A stretch of 64,000 bases of DNA from Chara braunii. Lineage: Eukaryota > Streptophyta > Charophyceae > Charales > Characeae. Within the stretch, counting starts at the first letter, position 1. The number at the start of each line of letters is the position of its first letter. The stretch is taken from NCBI GenBank assembly GCA_003427395.1, contig BFEA01000309.1:795981-859980 (forward strand), written 5' to 3'. This document shows, in pieces, positions 9,423 through 21,285 of this stretch. Made by a program: the position numbers and the translations under genes. A model generated the notes under the pieces. The model did not search any database, had not been told where the DNA came from, and was given only the letters and a program-made list of their open reading frames with translations.

Positions 9423-10573
9423 ATGGCTGAAGTGGAGATGGTTCGGGAAGAAAATAGATCACCTCTGAGGGCACCGGAGTTGATGCCAGAAGATGACAAT
9501 AGACTAAAGGAACTAGTAAGGATGTGTTACCATGATGGAGTTATGCCTATCGACTGTCGAAGGTAGGGAGTTGAGGTTCGAATTGCTGGCTCAAGGAACA
9601 TACAATCATGTTCATCTTTAGAGCTGGAGCACGCTTCCTGCCAAGGAACGTTAAGGACAACATTGTTCGGGCATATGAAGACAAGCAGATCGTTGAAGGG
9701 AGCTTTGAGGCAGATTCATTCCAGAGAGGAAGAGTTAAAATTGAATCTCCAAACGTGGTATCCTACGTTGCAAAGTCACGGGAGATTGTCAGGTGGCTGG
9801 TGAACAAAGGCTCTAACGAACTTGCTATGGGCTCGCAGACGTATGTTTTCGAGTTTAAACCTTGATTAACCAAGGCACAACTCCTTACCCAAAGGAGGGT
9901 GGAAGATGAGGAGAATTTCTGGGTGGTAGCAGTTCAAGTACCACTCGATGCATTCCTCTATTTGGAAGTGAAAATCAGGCGAGCGATAGGACCGGTGTTG
10001 CGCTCGCATCCTCTAGAACAAGACAGGATGAAGCCATTGCTTGTAAATGTCAAGTTCGACATGGACCCGGCCGCCAGGAATAACATGAAAGACAAGATTT
10101 GGGTTGATACCTCGGAAGGCGACTCGCTGGAAGTCAAGTTGGTGTCCTTTGCCACTCCTCGTTGTAGACGTTGTCGAGCCTTCTTCCACTCCGATAACGA
10201 ATGTCACCGAAACGCAAGTCGACATAATCAAGCCATGACGAGCGGACCGGCAAATCCTCAAGGAGCGGCAAGTCAAGCTCCAACTCCAGCTCCCACATAT
10301 TCTGGCCCATTGGTTCCAACTGGAGCAACGAGCTCGATTTCGATCGGTGGATTCTCGCAAGGCATGCCAAGATGGAACATGAACATTCCTCCACCATGGA
10401 GTATGTCCCCATTCCAGTACGGACTGCCACAACAGCATGGAGGAACTCAACCCTCAGCGTTCACCTCTAATATACCAGTTGAAAATCATCTGGGAAGCTG
10501 CAATATGACATATATACCCTGGTCCGACAATCAAGCGAGTACATTCCACATCTACTATACCAATGATAATTGA
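9423..10573 (+). pseudogene. Plant-type L1 LINE ORF1 (nucleic-acid-binding protein), broken
   Basis: An ATG at 9423 opens MAEVEMVREENRSP and the frame then shifts near 9560-9600 into one reading FIFRAGARFLPRNV onward. A TGA at 9863-9865 falls in FKP*LTKA, where plant LINE ORF1 proteins of the DUF4283 type usually have Trp after KP. The frame then runs from about 9866 to 10573. Near the middle CRRCRAFFHSDNECHR gives a CCHC zinc knuckle (CX2CX5HX3C spacing, slightly non-standard). The C-terminal part is Pro/Ser/Gly-rich. This protein binds the element RNA in retrotransposition. It is non-functional as written because of the frameshift and the stop. Confidence 0.65.
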
Positions 10574-11267
10574 AGCTCTGCATGAAGGAAAAGGAGTGGT
10601 TATGCCATAGGGACCAAGTAATAATGTAAGAGCAACAAATGTCCCTGGAGCCTCAAAAAGTCGTAACAATATACATAGTAAGCAACGAAAAATAAACCAG
10701 GAAGGCGGTTTCACCTCATGCAGCAGTCATCTAGAAGGGGAACTGTTTGCATCCTCATCACAAGACTCCGGCGAGATCCAGTCTACAGTGGGAACGCCTG
10801 GCCAAAAGACCACACAGAGACGAATTCGAGCTCCGTTGTCGAAATAACAGTTAAGCGATGTAGAGAACAAAATTCTTTCGATTTTTTGTGTGGCAATTCG
10901 GAACACTGCTTGGGTCATGACCTTTGCAAATCGGGAAGGCATACCCAACTTGTTGAGCCTCCTCTCTCCAGACACCCCCATGCCTACGGCCACAACCACG
11001 CTGATTCATACTGCTCTATCTGATAAATTCCCGTTTCGCTTGATTCCTGATAATGTTGTGGTTCACCTGATTGTCGACAATCCTGGTACGAGAGGTAAGA
11101 AGATTAAATACTTCGTGCCCATGATGGATGTTAGATTTAAGGGCAGTCAGATTGAGCAACTTGAGACAGAAGGCCTACAACTTCTTCCAATCTCATGGTT
11201 TGCAGAAAGAAAGCGTCGGAAATTAGGCTGAATCCGGATTCTGCTACTGAAAACGACGGAATGCCTG
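10574..11267 (+). pseudogene. LINE region between ORF1 and the endonuclease, decayed
   Basis: A frame at 10890-11231 (wording such as DNVVVHLIVDNPGT and FVPMMDVRFKG) looks protein-like, but I do not recognise its domain. Position suggests it is the remainder of ORF1 or the N-terminal part of ORF2. No strong start context and no RNA gene seen. Confidence 0.4.
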
Positions 11268-13806
11268 ATGGAACTGAAATCACGTATCCCGAAAGAAAAG
11301 AAATTAAATTCAAACTTTGTCAGGGCTGATTTGTGGGGACGGTGGAGCTGGATAAAGTTGCTAATCAATGAAAAAAAATGGTTAATTGCTTCTATCTATG
11401 TTCCTACTGACTTTCGTTTTCACACTACCTTCTTTCAAGATTTATTGTATGTTCTGCCAGAATGCGAAAGGATAATCTTGGTTGGGGATTGAAACTCGTC
11501 TCTGGATATCTCTTTGTCCTCTCAAACATTGGACTGTCTTAGGGATAAAATTGCCCTCACCCAGCTAATGGAGTCCCTAGGATTAATAGACCCGTACCGA
11601 CTCACTCATCCAGATGAGGACGGTTTCACATGGTTCTCAAACCCGAGAAAAGATCTGGGCGTAATCAGTAGACGCATAGACTATTTCTTAATATCTCAGA
11701 ACCTATGGGAATCCACTATAAATATCTTTGAAACATCCCATCAGATGTCTGACCATAAACCTATTCTGATGACAGTACTATCAACAGACCACTCTCGTGG
11801 ATGAGGAATATTTCGATTCAACACGCAAAACTTGAAAAACGAGGGATTAGTAGAATGAATGAGAAAGTTTTGGAAAAGTTGGGATGAGGTCCGCCCTTCA
11901 TTCGAATCAGTGGCTGACTGGTGGGAAAATGGATCGTGTATCTTCTCTAACCTTCTGTCAGTGTTCTCAAGAATAAAAACTTATCAGCATAATAAAGAAA
12001 AAGGAGATTCTAACAAAGAGGCTAACATACGCTGAATACAGGATGTCACAACATCCAGTATCCAACCTGGTGTGGGGGAAGGAAAGGGCGAAACTAATCA
12101 CAGATTGAGATAACCTTCAGAAAAATAAATATGAACTTTGGGCTGAAAGGTTGAAAGTCAAAGGTATCACTGTTTATGATCAAATGACAAAAAAATCATT
12201 CCAAAAGTTGATTCCCCGATGCTTAACAGTCCCGATGAGAGAACTAAGTCATCCCTTTGACCAGTCGGAAGCCAGAGAAAAAAATCTGAATAGTTTATGT
12301 AAGTATGCGGCTGCCTACTATAAGGATATTTTAACATCATGACTGCAAGGTGCCAACATAGTCAACAACCTGCATCTATACAGTGGTTATTGGCAATAAA
12401 CCACAATTCGACTTTCTAATTTTGGTAGGTTAGATTTGGATCGCCCGATCACCATTGAAGAAATATTTGAAGCTCTCAAGACCATGTCAAAAGGGAAAGC
12501 TTCTGGGGACGATGATCTACCGGTGAAATTATATTTAATAATTTAGAATCACGTGAGTGAAAACTTAGTGAAACTATATAACAAGATATTGACTGGAGGT
12601 AAACTGTCTACAAGTATGTGCAGGGGTATTATCTCAGTCTTGTTTAAGAAAGGAGATAGGGCAGAAATATGAAATTGGAGACCAATTTGTGTGCTCAATG
12701 TCTCACACAAATTACTGACAAAAATAATGGGCAGACGACTGGGATGATACCTGTCGGACTTAGTTCACCTAGACCAAGCATCCTTCATGAAAGGTAGATC
12801 CATCTTCACCAACATTGTCACTGCAGTCGAAACTCTTGAAATAGTACACAATGAAGATCTGAACTATGCGGTCCTACTGCTTGCCCTTGAAACAAACCTA
12901 TGACAGGGTAAACTGGTCTTATGTACTTACAACATTAAAAGTGATGGGATTTGGAGAAATGTTTTGTACCTAAGTGATAGCCATATACACAATGTCAACT
13001 GCAGCAGTAATGATCAATGGTATATTATTAAATGAATTTTCTTTAACTCGATCACTGAGGCAGGGCTGCCCATTGGCCTCTCTGCTATTTGTCATCCAAA
13101 TGGACGGGTTGCTAAACAATAGCCGCAGTCACTCAGCAATTCAGGGATTTTTCACCGGTCATGCACAATATAAGAAAAAAACATTAGCTGATGATTTATT
13201 TGCAGTGGTTGGTAATGACACTGAATCTTTGGAAGCACTGAAATTCAGCTTAGATCAGTACACTACCCTCTCAAAGGCCTCAGTGAACTCACACAAATCA
13301 TCTTTTTTCTTCCCCCTACCTTCAGCATGTCTATTGAATGGGGGATGAAGCGTATTAATGAGCCTCAATCTGAGCGATTCTTAGAAGTACAGATCTCCCT
13401 TCTGTCATGTGAGGCGGAGCAAGATGAGCTGATACTTCAAAACTTCATGCACTGAATTGAATCTTAGGGCAAAGCACCTCATCTTTCTCTCTTTGGAAGA
13501 GGTTTGGTCATCATTGGTACCTTATTCTCTCTACTGCAGTTTGTAGGGACCGTAAGGGGATTTGGCAAACAACTTTACAATCTGGTAAAAAAAAGCTGCG
13601 AAATTCATGTGGAAGCCATATGCGGGGGAAGATGAATCATTCCTACCCAAAATTGCATGGGAGTCTCTTTGTCTGCCACGAGACCAAGGGGGATTGGGAA
13701 TCCTGGACCCTAAGCGTCAAAACGAGGCAATGTTGATAAAATGGCTTATAAATGTCGCCTTGGAATATGCTGAACCCCACTGGGTTCCTGCTCGTCGAAG
13801 CATATA
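11268..13806 (+). pseudogene. LINE ORF2: APE-type endonuclease and reverse transcriptase, broken
   Basis: Endonuclease blocks in order: LVGD*NSSLD (GDWN/GDFN block, Trp position now TGA at about 11490), RRIDYFLIS and SDHKPI. RT blocks follow: GKASGDDDLP, NWRPICVLN, an YDRVNWSYV block reached by a frameshift near 12,895, RSLRQGCPL and LADD (usually F/YADD, catalytic Asp pair kept). The 3' part, PKIAWESLCLPRD then GGLGILD and NEAMLIKW, is the typical plant LINE C-terminal domain. At least ten in-frame stops and at least one frameshift make it dead. The encoded protein would nick target DNA and prime cDNA synthesis there. Start and end of the element are not sharply visible; no poly(A) tail or target duplication was found. 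Confidence 0.85.
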
Positions 13807-14846
13807 ACTCGGCTCGGTGGCCAAGTATAAGTCGCGCGTTTTTGCGCCAACTTTTTTTCGACCTAGTTGATTTCGACTGACGAAGTTGTTACTGACACTC
13901 TAGCAGATTTTGAGATCTTTGAACACCGACCTGTTGTCTGTGTTCGGTTAGCTCCCGCTGTAGTGTCCGGGTCAGCGGGCGAATTAGCGCAGCGGAGAAT
14001 GAAAAGAGAGATGAGGCAGGCACACAAGAGAGAGAAAGAGGAAGCATAGTCAAGAAGTAACACATATAAAAGAGGAAGAGAGGGGACCCTAACTCAGTTC
14101 TCATACCGGATACATGCGGGGCATCGAAGGGCACAGTGACGGGGGTGACAAAGGCGACGAGCACGAACATGGGGAGAGGAATCTTCTCGCCCACTTCTCA
14201 ATGGAAACGAGCGAGCCGGGATTATATTCGGCGTTTTAGGATAGGGCGAACTCGGGTATGCAGTTAGTTTTAGAAAACGATTAGTAGAAAAAGAGGTTAG
14301 TGGAAGAAGGAGGTGCGCGGGAGATGAAGGAAACGGTGGGGAACAAGAAAGACTGGGCATGGTCTACCATGTGACCCCTCCTAACACCCGAATGCATGCG
14401 CCTGCTAAGACGTCTCGTTTCACTCGAAAGCAGGCGGACATGAGAGACTCCTAAGGACAGATCGTTCGGCCATATTGAAGATACCAAGTCGAATCTCAAT
14501 GTCGATGACAACTCCCTCGTCCAAAATCTAGAAATGAACCTACCACCAAAACTTGGCAACATTTACTTTCATATCCTCAACCTACCTTCACTCCTTTCAA
14601 TGTTGTTCCCGACGTCCGTAACACTTAGGCCATTGCATTTTCCCCAAGCCCGGCTACACCATTAGACTCGCATTAATCAAGAACAGTCGTTTAGCAACTT
14701 ATTCAACTTGATTCTATGAAGAATCGCACGAGATCTTTATTCTCTACTCCTACCATCTCCTTCATCGTTGTTCAACCGTGCAACTCATACGGTAGATACC
14801 ACCTATGCTATCCATCCTAGTTGAAATCTGACTTCGCCATCAACTT
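13807..14846. other. Stretch between LINE and LTR fragment
   Basis: Contains a 60-codon frame (13867-14049, internal part FEHRPVVCVRLAPAVV) and a 43-codon ATG frame (about 14114-14239), neither recognised. A TATA-like box sits between them. The rest shows nothing I can support. Confidence 0.4.
14065..14072 (+). promoter_or_regulatory. TATA-box-like element
   Basis: TATAAAAG in a GA-rich context, followed after about 40 bp by an ATG that opens a short frame. It could be the promoter of an old LTR or chance. Confidence 0.3.
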
Positions 14847-16298
14847 GATCTTGCATGTGGCTGAGTGAGATTACTACTTAGTCTGAGTTTCAGTTTGACA
14901 GGTAGTTGCTTTAGCTGCTCGCTACGTGTTAGAGCAATAAGAATTAGTTCAATTCCTACAGTTTTTTAGATAACTTTCTTTTACTCAGGTCAATTTCTAC
15001 ATTTTCTGGGATCATTTGTTATACTTGGTCTTGTATAAATCTTGGTAAGCGAGTTTCTCTCCGGGAAGCGCTGCCGAAATTTCTACAAAACCAAGGAGTT
15101 AGTCAAATTTTGACTTTCAAAGTTCAACTTGTCTAAATTTTATACACGGTTTAGTAAAAATCTGGAAAGTCTCATTTTCTAAAGGGAGTGCTGCCCAAAG
15201 TTTTGCTAATTCAGGAAGTTAGACAAAATTTGACCTTGAGAAGTCAAAATTATTTTAGATTTTGAACTTAACTTTGTACAAATTTTAGAATAATTATTTT
15301 TCAAAAGGGAATGTTGCCAAAAATTTTAGAAATCTAAGGGGTTAGTTAAATTTTGTCTTAGAAGAACGCAAATCTTATATTAAGTTCTTATCTGACTTAG
15401 TATAAATTTGAGAAGTCTATCTTTTTAAACGAGATGCGGCCCAAATTTTTATTAGTTTAGGGAGTTAGACAAAATTTGGCTTTCTAGAGTTGAAAATTAT
15501 TTCTGCGTTCATATTTGGACTAACTAAGTGTTGCCAAAATTTTCTTAGTTTAAAGGAGTTCAATTATAGTTTGACAGGTGGCGATTCTCGTAATCCACCT
15601 TGCATAAGGGAGATTCTGCCATAGGTCTACCTTTTGTTGGACATTGACTTAGGAGTGGACCTGGACTTAGGTAAGAAAATGATCTTTAGTGAGAAAGTGG
15701 TACGAGTATTTATTCCTCATACACTTATAGTTAGCCTTGGACATTGACCTGTTGTGCGTTACAGGCCTTCCTTAGATATTTCGATTCAAGATTGAGACTA
15801 GATTCAACTTGATCCCACGAGGATCATCTTCTATTATCACTGATAATAGTTCGGTTGTCGATTTGTCGGTTTACGATTCAACTCCAATCCATTCTCGTTA
15901 CTCAACCTAAAGGTCTTATCCCTGTGGTTTAATGGTTTCTTGGGGTTTTTCACTCAGACTTTTATTGAATGACCATTTAACAGAGGTACTGAGTATTTTA
16001 TTATGGAAGGTTGGACAAAGGCTAAGGCTTGCATGGCTAAAGCAAGGGGTATGAGCCCAGAGAATGGTTGAAGTTGACCCCGCGTAGTGCGTTGACTTCT
16101 TGGTTGAATCTTTGATGTGATTGCATGTATGTTTGTGGTTCAGATTCTGGATTTGACTTGCCTGCAATCACATATATATATGGTTTAAGGGAATCCCACT
16201 GTGATTGTGAAAAGTAATCGTCTCGTATTTACAACCCCTTGTTTTATATACTGTTGTGTGTCCGCGCGGTCTATTGTGCCCGCTGTGGGGGGGCGTGG
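14847..16298 (+). mobile_element. Fragment of a family-B LTR, opposite orientation to element B
   Basis: From about 14,847 (CTTGCATGTG) this region matches the reverse complement of 43,940-42,790 and of the corresponding part of the right-hand LTR. Shared landmarks are GGAAGCGCTGCCGAAATTT, TTTGATGTGATTGCA and AATCACATATATA. Similarity fades after about 16,230. It is truncated on the left by unrelated sequence and on the right by the start of element A, so A probably inserted into an older family-B copy. Confidence 0.7.
15030..15565 (+). repeat. Degenerate tandem ~125-bp modules within the LTR fragment
   Basis: About five units share a TATAAATTTTGG-like start, a GGGAAGYGCTGCCGAAA-like core and an AAGGAGTTAGTCAAATTTTG-like end. 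The same modules, fewer and in reverse complement, occur at 43,440-43,760 and 63,000-63,310. Confidence 0.75.
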
Positions 16299-17118
16299 TG
16301 TCCCGACCCTCTTCTGTATGCCAGACTCCTACTCAGTGCCTGTTCTTCACTCAAAATACCTGTGGCTCATTGGCTTGTTCTTGAGTCTATGCGATGCTCC
16401 TGGTACGCCTGAATGGTACCTGACACTGGACAGACCTAGTTGGTGCATTCACTAGCAAAAGTGTGCGCCACTGGACTTTCCATTGGTCCACGCAGGCTCG
16501 GCTCGGCGCCCTGCTGTACAACAGAGCACTACCGACCTGTAGTCGTGGTAGTCGCCGGGTTCGCCCAGGGACGCGAAGATAGAGGGACAGGCGCAGTCTT
16601 TTCTACTGCGCGCCGAATGCTCTCTAACCAGGTTATGGGTTAGGTGCCCGGGACAAATGCCGCCGTCGGAAAGAAAAGGGCCAAGAAGAGAGAAGCAAAG
16701 GGAAAGAAAAGTATGGAAAAGAAAAATAAAAGCTAACCGTCAAGTCTATGCGAGGGCCTGAGCTCCTGCTTTAATTCGGGGGTGGTCGACGATTTAATTT
16801 ATGAGCCGCGGTCCTTGTCGGATAGCCTGGCCTGCTTGGAGTTGAAGGGACTCTCTAGTCCTGGTGGTTGTGATCCGGGCCAGACACAAGAATGTGGTAG
16901 CGATAACCCGTGCGGATGTTTCAACCAAGTGCTGGACTCTAGTAGCTGTGTTCGGGGATAGATACAGTGACGCCAGTAAAAAAAGAAGTGTAAAAAGAAA
17001 AAGAAAGAGGAAAAGGGTGGTACATCGGGCTTTAGATTTGCATACGGATTTGGATCGTTATCCAGGCGAGACTGCCACGCAAGAGAATTCTGAAGCGCCA
17101 TCTTTTCTTTCTTTTTTC

Positions 17119-17166
<48 letters not shown>
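17119..17166. repeat. (TTA)n microsatellite in the 5' LTR
   Basis: TTA run of about 48 bp; the matching run in the right-hand LTR is at 36,357-36,404. Confidence 0.9.
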
Positions 17167-17902
17167 TACTGTCGAATCTTTCTCTGATATCCTCCCTTTG
17201 TCGTTTCGCGGGGATTTTATGGTTTGATTATGAACCTTGAGTGTGGACTGGTGGCCCAAACTGGCCCGACCTCTCTCTTTTCATTTCGTGTTTGATCTGC
17301 TAGACTGAGCGCCGCACGGTGGGGCTCCAAAAGAGAGGCGACCCACGGCCGCATCGGTAGGAGGCTTATCACTCCTCGTGGAGGGTCATAAGCCCCCTAA
17401 TTACCATCGGACGTGGGTGCCCGATAGGAATAGGCCGACGGCTCTTCTTTGAATATGATATAAGCGTTGGTCGGTATCCCGTTATGGGACCACCGCGCTA
17501 AGCGTGGCGGTCTTTTCACGCAATGGCTGACCCTACGACCGTTGGCGTATTGTATGAAGTACCGCCTATTTATTTTATTTTTCTTGTTTGTTTTATCCTA
17601 TTTTATTAGTTTATGAAATACAAATTATCAAAACGCAGAATGCTGAGAGTCATTTGATATCCTCGTTTAGAGCGCCAGGCTCACGATGAGCGACGATCTT
17701 CTAAAAAGAGAGGGAGACGAGCCTCCGACAAGCGGGGTATGAGCAGTCTCGCCGTGCCGGTTGTGGGGAGACTAGTGGGAGGACTGTGTTGCAGCGTGAG
17801 TGTAGGGCAGTCCCGTCTGTGCGTGTGTGTGTAAAGTGTTAAGGCCTTACTATTTTGAGTGTGGGTAGCTGCGTATCTGTTGTCGGTTCGAGAGGGCTCG
17901 CT

Positions 17903-18382
17903 ATGGTGCGGAGTAGCGGACTATACGGCTATAGACCGAGATGCATTCAGTCTCTCTGCAGGTGGGAGCGGATGTCGGGAGATGGGTCAACGGCGACGGC
18001 TATATTGGACCACAACTACAACAGACAGGAGGCAAAGCTAAAGATAAACGTAGAAGGCAGGCGAGAAGAGGAGATGAGAGCGGACCCAGGCCTGCAGAAG
18101 GCGATTACTGAGGCAAGGGACCTCGCAGAAAGGAGGTGCTTAAGGGACGGAGTCACTGACGAAATCAAGGTGACTGTCACTTACATGGACGAGGGAACCT
18201 CCACGGACACGGTGAAGTGGGAGCCGCAACACCTGGACCGCGATACAGAGGCGGAGAGTGAGTCAAGCGACCGAGAGGCCACAACACAGTCCTGGCATGG
18301 ACTGGACCAGATACGGAGGAACCACCCACTGGCAGGGTCGGTAGAGGGTGGTCGAGAGGCCAGTTCGGCCCCGCGGAACTGA
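17903..18382 (+). CDS. LTR-internal ORF of unknown function, copy 1
   Basis: A 159-residue frame from the ATG at 17,903; the frame is open upstream to a TTG at 17,855. The centre looks like a small alpha/beta fold: a strand KLKINVEG, a long charged helix around QKAITEARDLAERR, and a strand EIKVTVTYMDEG, followed by an acidic then basic, disordered-looking tail. No family recognised. The copy in the other LTR is also open, but most differences between the two change the amino acid, so selection since insertion is not indicated. It may be an extra protein of the element or a chance frame. Confidence 0.4.
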   Translation: MVRSSGLYGYRPRCIQSLCRWERMSGDGSTATAILDHNYNRQEAKLKINVEGRREEEMRADPGLQKAITEARDLAERRCLRDGVTDEIKVTVTYMDEGTSTDTVKWEPQHLDRDTEAESESSDREATTQSWHGLDQIRRNHPLAGSVEGGREASSAPRN

Positions 18383-20340
18383 GAAAAGAACGACACGTGG
18401 TGACCTGAGAGAGTGGGAGGGAGACCAAGGTCGACAGAGACTGGACCATAGAGAGCAAGAGACTCGTAGAACGCGGTGGGCAAGCACAAACCTACCCGAG
18501 AAAAAGAGAGAACAGTACGTGTACTCGGTCGGACATTTACTTGAATGACGCAGAAAGAAGGGAGTTGTGGTTGACGTCTCCCATGTCTTCGGGCTGTGAT
18601 ACTTTGCTTGTCGCATGCGTGAAGTGAAGAGAAGCTCGGAGATCACTGACCCGAGCGGGTACGAGAGACGCAAAGCCGTACTGATACCTGGATGGGGTGT
18701 GCAAGATCTGCGAGTCAATGCGCAGAGTTGCCGACTATTGCAAGAATTAGCGAGTTAATGGACAAAGTTGTTAACTACTGCATCTGAGAGAGGCAAGGGC
18801 TGAGCTAGGGAGGGAAAAAGAAGGTCAACACTGGTGCAAAGTGGAGGTTGATGACGCTAGCCGTTTTCGAATAAGCCTCGTGTTTCTTAGTAAGGGTCAC
18901 TGCGGTGATGTGCTCATGTCCGGAGGGCAGTGAAACGAGAACGGGCGGGTAATGAGGGCTGCTGGTACGTGCTTGGGTCCGTTTCTTGAAGCGCTGAATA
19001 TAAGTAACCGATTAACGCCCTGATATTGCACTGTCGGACTGAGTGCTCCTCATAGTTATCTCTCCGCTCGCATCACAGTCGCCCTGAGCTTGCTCGGTGA
19101 TTGCTGACAAGAGGGATGCGTGGATGAACAAGAGTGTCTTGCTTCGCAACTGATCTAGTTGAGGAATCGTGACGGAACGACTTGATCAAGCCTCCTCTAT
19201 ATTGGTGCTTCTCGCTTTACCTAAGTGATATGAGTGGGGAAGCTCAAATAAGTTAAGTATGACAAGAGTTAATCGCCTTTCTTCTACTTTCTTTAGTTTA
19301 AGTCACGCTGGCTGACGTGTCGTCACATGGAAACAACGCGGGGTAAACGCGATAATACTGTGTATGAGGTCGTGATTAGTAATGAGTAGTATTGTGACTG
19401 TGCTCCTGTAGGCTATTTCGAGTAAAAAAAAAGTGGGTCCTACTTTCGGAACGTCATGGATTCTGACCAAAGGCACTGGTAGAGAGGAACAAACTGACTG
19501 TCAGAAAGATAGGGAAGTGGTAAGCATTTAGAGTTTGATAAAACCCAAATAGCCGAGGTTAGTATCAGTGACGTGACGCTCTTTTGTAGACACGCATGAG
19601 GACAGGCGTGAACCGGCCTTAAACATTGGTTATGCTAATGTTGCCATGATAAGGGTATAGTGGTTGGGGACATAGGAGAGAAGGGAAGGTGAATTGCTAA
19701 AGTATTGACAAACTGCTCGCTGAGTGTGACGACTAAAAATAACTTCCTATATTGTAATTAGCATTTCTTTGTCAGTTGACTTTGAGGCCAATTGAGGAGA
19801 GGTTTTCGGGCTTGATTGCTACATATGTTAGTGTTTACCTCCTCGTGTAGTTGTGACTTTCCGTGCCTGCTTGGAAGCGATGGTTGAACTATGAGTTTGT
19901 GTGAGTATGCAGAAGCATGACTGGATCATAATTGATGGTCTTACTCACCTCTTCTCAAAATCCCTTCTTCTCATGGAAAGGTTTTCGTTGGTTGTTGCTA
20001 ATGAAATTGTGTCCCTCATTTTAAAAACGTGCTCACAAAGAAGGGGTGAGAAGTGTTCTCACCGACCAGAAGTTTGACAGTTCCCCCAAAGACACAGAGT
20101 CCCCTGTACTCGTTGAGAGAGCCCCAATCAATTGGTCAACGAGTGTAAGCTAAATAGAAGGCTGGCGAGGAAAGAAAGGGTGACTTGGATAGTCTTGGTG
20201 GAAGTGATGTGGACGACCGTCTGATGGGCAAGACTTAACACATCCTGAGAAAGATTACGTACCTCCTTGTAAGACACTTAATTGATGGAGATTAAGAGGG
20301 TTTAAGAATTGCGGATGGAAGTATCTTTTGTAGAAGTGCG

Positions 20341-21285
20341 CCCTTGTTAGGCTCCACCTTTCTCGGAGATCACCTTTCTCGGGGATCACCTTCTCGGAGA
20401 AAATTTCACTGGGCGGAAAGGTCGGGAGCCTCTGATTAAGGACAAACTGACAGACTCGCACACTGCTGGATGCGATGAGTACTGTTTGAATGGAGCTATC
20501 TGTTAACAGTGCTCAGGGGCACCGGATGGGCAAGTTAAATAGACATTGGTGAAATGTTCATTTACCATGACTCATCTTCTTGTATTCTTTTGAAGAAGAG
20601 TTACTAGCAAGTGAGATTAGGCTCAGTCTCTGAATCTCCTTGGCTCTCGAAGCCACGGAGGAGGGATAAGAAGNTGTTTCAAGCAGAAACCTGAAACTGA
20701 TTCGTCGAGGATAATTGCATGTTCTACTTTGAATGCCTCTAAGTATTATACANCAAGTATACGCGTTGTGCCTCTAACTCTGCACTGAGTGGTCATAATG
20801 CAGTACTCAGTGTTGTATGCCGCCATCGACTTCGACTCCCTTGGACATGACTAGTTTGGCCGCTGTAACCTTTCTGTCCTGTATCTTGCGGAAAAAAAAC
20901 TGATAATCAAAGTTTACATTATTTCCTAATAGTAGTAGTCTTCAATGCTTAATTAGTCAACCCATTAGCGGCGACGAACCTGGCTTGGTAATACCGAAGA
21001 TCACACCTACANGTCAGAATGCCCTCTNATGATGCTCAACGCAAAGCGTAGTATGTAATTAGTCCTTCACAAGATCCGGTTGAACCAGTTGTACTCTGTC
21101 CATGTTCGCTTGCATACTCTTAGTTCTGATATCAGGTCATTTACTTCGNGTTNAGCAAACTCANNACGAGTTGTTTGTTCANAANTCCAAAGTAAAGTTA
21201 CCCGGGACGAGCATGTGTAGTCAGATGCCCACAACAGTCTTTCACTTAGGCCTGTCTCTTGTCAAAGGAGGGATCACCAATTAAG
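20341..21285. other. Block identical, including Ns, to 39,792-40,736
   Basis: The 945-bp block matches the other LTR base for base, and all the N positions coincide at a constant offset of 19,451 (for example N at 20,674 and 40,125). Flanking LTR sequence differs at many sites. This points to one consensus sequence used twice in the assembly, or less likely to gene conversion. No gene lies in it. Confidence 0.85.

Noticed and set aside
9863-13000. Reassignment of TGA to Trp
   Set aside because: TAA and TAG stops also interrupt the same LINE, and TGA appears as a stop-like lesion at non-Trp positions in the gypsy genes; decay explains it.
21102-21284. Short frame duplicated exactly at 40,553-40,735
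   Set aside because: It lies in the duplicated assembly block, contains many Ns and has no protein features.
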